A stretch of DNA of 64,000 nt from MM2 sp035460165 (lineage in GTDB: Bacteria; Pseudomonadota; Gammaproteobacteria; Burkholderiales; Methylophilaceae): the NCBI GenBank assembly GCA_035460165.1, contig DATHWW010000017.1, positions 1-64,000 on the forward strand, in the 5' to 3' direction. Position numbers and translations under genes: made by a program. How positions within the stretch are numbered: the stretch's first letter is position 1; each line of letters starts with the position of its first letter. Shown here piece by piece: positions 61,731 to 64,000 of this stretch. The notes below the pieces were generated by a model. It had not been told where the DNA came from, did no database searches, and saw only the letters and a list, made by a program, of their open reading frames with translations.

Positions 61731-63001
61731 AATCACGTCGCATTGTCGTCACCGGAATGGGATTAGTGTCGCCCTTAGGATGCGGCATAGAGCATGTCTG
61801 GCAACGCCTGCTGGATGGGCAATCAGGCCTACGAAAGTTACCGGAGGAAATGATTGCCGCGTTACCTGCCAAAATAGGTGGTGTAGTACCCGCCAAGGAA
61901 GAGGATGCGAAGGCAGGGTTTGACCCGGACATGCTCGTTGCGCCTAAAGAACAGCGCAAGATGGATCGATTTATCCAGTTTGCATTGGCGGCGGCCGAAG
62001 AGGCCATAATTCAAGCGGGATGGATTAACTTAACGGAATCCGAGAAGGTGCGAACGGCTACCATTATCGCCTCCGGGATTGGCGGATTTCCCGCAATCAC
62101 TAATGCGGTCCGCACCACTGACCAACGTGGCGTCAACCGCTTATCTCCATTCACCATCCCATCCTTTTTGGTCAACATGGCCGCGGGCCATGTTTCAATC
62201 CGGCATGGATATAAAGGTCCGTTAGGCGCACCAGTCACTGCTTGTGCTGCCAGTGTGCAAGCGATTGGTGATGCCGCTCGTTTAATCAAGGCTGGTGAAG
62301 CGGATATCGCCATTTGTGGTGGAGCGGAAGCCTGTATTGATTTGGTTAGCCTTGGTGGTTTCGCTGCAGCACGGGCACTTTCGACATCCTTCAATGATAG
62401 ACCAGAGGCGGCATCCAGACCTTTCGATAAGGATCGTGATGGATTCGTGATGGGGGAAGGAGCCGGTATGGTGGTCATCGAAGACTTGCAACATGCAATA
62501 GCCCGCGGAGCAAAGCCCCTGGCAGAAATCGTGGGGTATGGTACGAGCGCTGATGCTCACCACATTACATCGGGTCCCGAAGATGGAGGTGGTGCTAGAC
62601 GTGCCATGCAAGCAGCTATCCAGCAAGCGGGTATTTCACCTTCCGACATTCAGCACTTGAACGCCCACGCAACCTCCACTCCAGTGGGAGACCGAGGGGA
62701 GCTCGAGGCTATCAAAAGCTTGTTCGGACAGGAAATGGCTATCGCAGTCACCTCGACAAAATCCGCTACAGGGCACCTACTTGGAGCTGCAGGAGGGGTG
62801 GAGGCAATATTCAGTATATTGGCGCTACGAGATCAAATAGCGCCGGCAACCCTGAATCTCGATAATCTCGACGCTGCCGCTGCTGGTGTCGATATCGTAC
62901 GAGGTTCATCGAGGCAAATGGATATCGAACACGTTCTATCCAACGGATTTGGTTTTGGGGGTGTTAATGCCAGTATTCTTTTCAGGCATTTTTCTTCTTA
63001 A
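61727..63001 (+). CDS. beta-ketoacyl-ACP synthase II-like enzyme (FabF paralogue)
   Basis: A 424-residue thiolase-fold condensing enzyme. The catalytic triad of KAS II is complete: Cys173 in PVTACAASVQAIGD, His314 in NAHATSTPVGD and His350 in KSATGHLLGAAGG, with Lys345. It lies in an island-like setting next to a regulator, far from an acp or fab cluster, so it may serve a specialised acyl chain rather than bulk fatty-acid synthesis. Translationally coupled to the TetR gene. Confidence 0.93.
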   Translation: MKSRRIVVTGMGLVSPLGCGIEHVWQRLLDGQSGLRKLPEEMIAALPAKIGGVVPAKEEDAKAGFDPDMLVAPKEQRKMDRFIQFALAAAEEAIIQAGWINLTESEKVRTATIIASGIGGFPAITNAVRTTDQRGVNRLSPFTIPSFLVNMAAGHVSIRHGYKGPLGAPVTACAASVQAIGDAARLIKAGEADIAICGGAEACIDLVSLGGFAAARALSTSFNDRPEAASRPFDKDRDGFVMGEGAGMVVIEDLQHAIARGAKPLAEIVGYGTSADAHHITSGPEDGGGARRAMQAAIQQAGISPSDIQHLNAHATSTPVGDRGELEAIKSLFGQEMAIAVTSTKSATGHLLGAAGGVEAIFSILALRDQIAPATLNLDNLDAAAAGVDIVRGSSRQMDIEHVLSNGFGFGGVNASILFRHFSS

Positions 63002-63352
63002 CAGAGTGGGAGTTGAGATGGCCCGGATAATCCGGGCCAATTAATAGGGGCAAGAGTTGGCCATAACCACGGGCCATTGCTTCTGCATAAACAGGCAGAA
63101 GCACAAACAAAATCATTTCCAATACGAGTAAGAATTGCCCTCTGGAAATGACGCCGCACTCGCCGCAATGACCATTCGGCGCCACTGTAAAAAGCTCAGC
63201 GCCGGGGAATCGAGCGCATCCAATTGCCACGAACGTTCCGACCCTATCCCCCGCGCCGGGGCGCAGTCAATTACCGCACTCTCTACGGGTGGTCGCAAAC
63301 GCAGACCTGCGCTACGAGCACGCTAAAAGCGTGGGCCTCTGACTGTGCTCTG
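63002..63352. other. intergenic region without a supported gene
   Basis: About 350 bases after the KAS gene. Short open frames exist on both strands, but none has a ribosome site or recognisable product. Composition rises again toward GC after about 63180, unlike the island genes, which may mark another junction. No repeat or tRNA was seen. Confidence 0.45.
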
Positions 63353-63808
63353 CTAGCTTACAATTTGTTCGGCGGCTGCTTCATTGATTCCAGCTGCCGC
63401 TTGGGCGGCAAGCCCGTTGGCCGCGGCTTGTGAATCTTGAAATTCCTCGAGTGCATAGACTCTTCCCCAGCGCAGGGTGAACACGTGCAGACCACGATTG
63501 ACGTAAGCATCGCCGTTGGCGAGCGTGGCGCTGCCGTTCCACTCGACAAACACGTTGGTATTCCATGGCATTCCCTTCACCCAGATGTTGGTGACCTTGA
63601 TACGGAGACTGGGCAGGACCCGTCCGAGACGTTCGAACCAGCGGCGCAGGGCTTCTTTGCTGTGGCGCTCTCCACCAAGCGCGTGGACGCCGGAAACGCG
63701 GTGATGGACATGCGGCGCGACTGCATTTACTGCCTCATCCCAGCGATGGTTGTTGACGTCGTCGAAGGTCTGACGGATTTTGCTCTTAACAATGTAGCTG
63801 TATATCAT
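63353..63808 (-). CDS. SnoaL-like/NTF2-fold protein
   Basis: A 151-residue cytoplasmic protein (MIYSYIVKSKIRQTFDDVNN) with the cone-shaped NTF2-like pattern: an N-terminal helix with WDEAVNAVAPHVHHRVSG, EALRRWFERLGRVLPSLRIK, and antiparallel strands ending GLHVFTLRWGRVYALEEFQD. GAGGAACT precedes the ATG at 63808. Such proteins act as small isomerases, hydrolases or binding proteins; the activity is not predictable here. Confidence 0.82.
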   Translation of the reverse strand: MIYSYIVKSKIRQTFDDVNNHRWDEAVNAVAPHVHHRVSGVHALGGERHSKEALRRWFERLGRVLPSLRIKVTNIWVKGMPWNTNVFVEWNGSATLANGDAYVNRGLHVFTLRWGRVYALEEFQDSQAAANGLAAQAAAGINEAAAEQIVS

Positions 63809-64000
63809 GGGTAGTTCCTCCAATTATGTGAAAAGACGGCCTATCGCGAGTACTAAGCTGAAGCTTTCGACGGCCTTGGATCTACGGCAAAACTCTGTAC
63901 ATGAATCGTGCTTCACGAAATCCAGCTCTATTTTTCGGCGGTCGTGGTTAAGGCGCCTGAAGATCGTGAAACAACACTACTTACTTCCCAACCACCACCT

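Noticed and set aside
63135..63326. Short plus-strand frame after the KAS gene, considered as a transposase fragment
   Set aside because: No transposase motif, terminal repeats or ribosome site could be identified.

Overview
The window reads as a high-GC betaproteobacterial chromosome. I would guess the Nitrosomonadales/Gallionellaceae neighbourhood, but no rRNA or other decisive marker is present. The pointers are the block fur, bamE, dapB, carA, carB, several ubiquinone genes (ubiB, coq7, ubiD), and a strong theme of iron and c-di-GMP signalling. No CRISPR array, rRNA operon, complete tRNA or intact insertion sequence was seen.

Layout. 0-14.6 kb holds housekeeping genes (carB, carA, dapB, bamE, fur, ubiB), a broken dgkA remnant, and an iron-storage operon. 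That operon is a bacterioferritin-like protein, an FMN-binding exported protein, a PepSY membrane protein and a patatin lipoprotein, followed upstream by a porin with a Fur-box-like site. 14.7-25.3 kb holds ctpA, an Fe-S CCG-type protein with coq7 and a DUF2322 gene, osmC, ubiD, an FKBP, dacB and bioA. Between dacB and bioA lies a c-di-GMP-I (GEMM-I) riboswitch aptamer with no gene behind it. 25.3-36.8 kb is a signalling block: a 1303-residue protein with two solute-binding domains, PAS, GGDEF, EAL and a CZB-like tail whose stop overlaps the bioA start, then a MASE1/CHASE/PAS histidine kinase and a REC-PAS-PAS-GGDEF-EAL partner. 37-40.2 kb has two divergent membrane acyltransferases.

40.2-48.5 kb is a compact six-gene NRPS-independent siderophore operon: ATP-grasp ligase, two IucA/IucC synthetases, an MFS exporter, a PLP decarboxylase and an HpcH/HpaI aldolase homologue. 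It reads leftwards from a sigma70-like promoter covered by a near-consensus Fur box at 48.5 kb. The organisation recalls staphyloferrin B or achromobactin loci, but with two NIS enzymes plus an ATP-grasp enzyme, no SbnA/SbnB-like precursor genes and no TonB receptor in view. 48.6-56.4 kb is accessory: an internally duplicated acidic protein, a thioredoxin, a degenerate GGDEF protein, a phage-type Gp37/Gp68 cassette, a Crp/Fnr regulator, a pentapeptide-repeat protein and an FtsH-like membrane protease. 56.4-59.5 kb has a frame-disrupted Bfd-like [2Fe-2S] gene, a DHA2 drug-type exporter and an MBL-rhodanese fusion.

At 59.615-59.659 kb lies the 3' half of a tRNA-Arg gene joined to unrelated sequence. 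To its right comes a visibly AT-richer segment: an alpha/beta hydrolase, a small exported protein, a TetR regulator with paired operators, a KAS II-like synthase and a SnoaL-like protein. I interpret this as the edge of an integrated island, without seeing an integrase. All assignments come from reading translations and motifs by eye. No database search was run.
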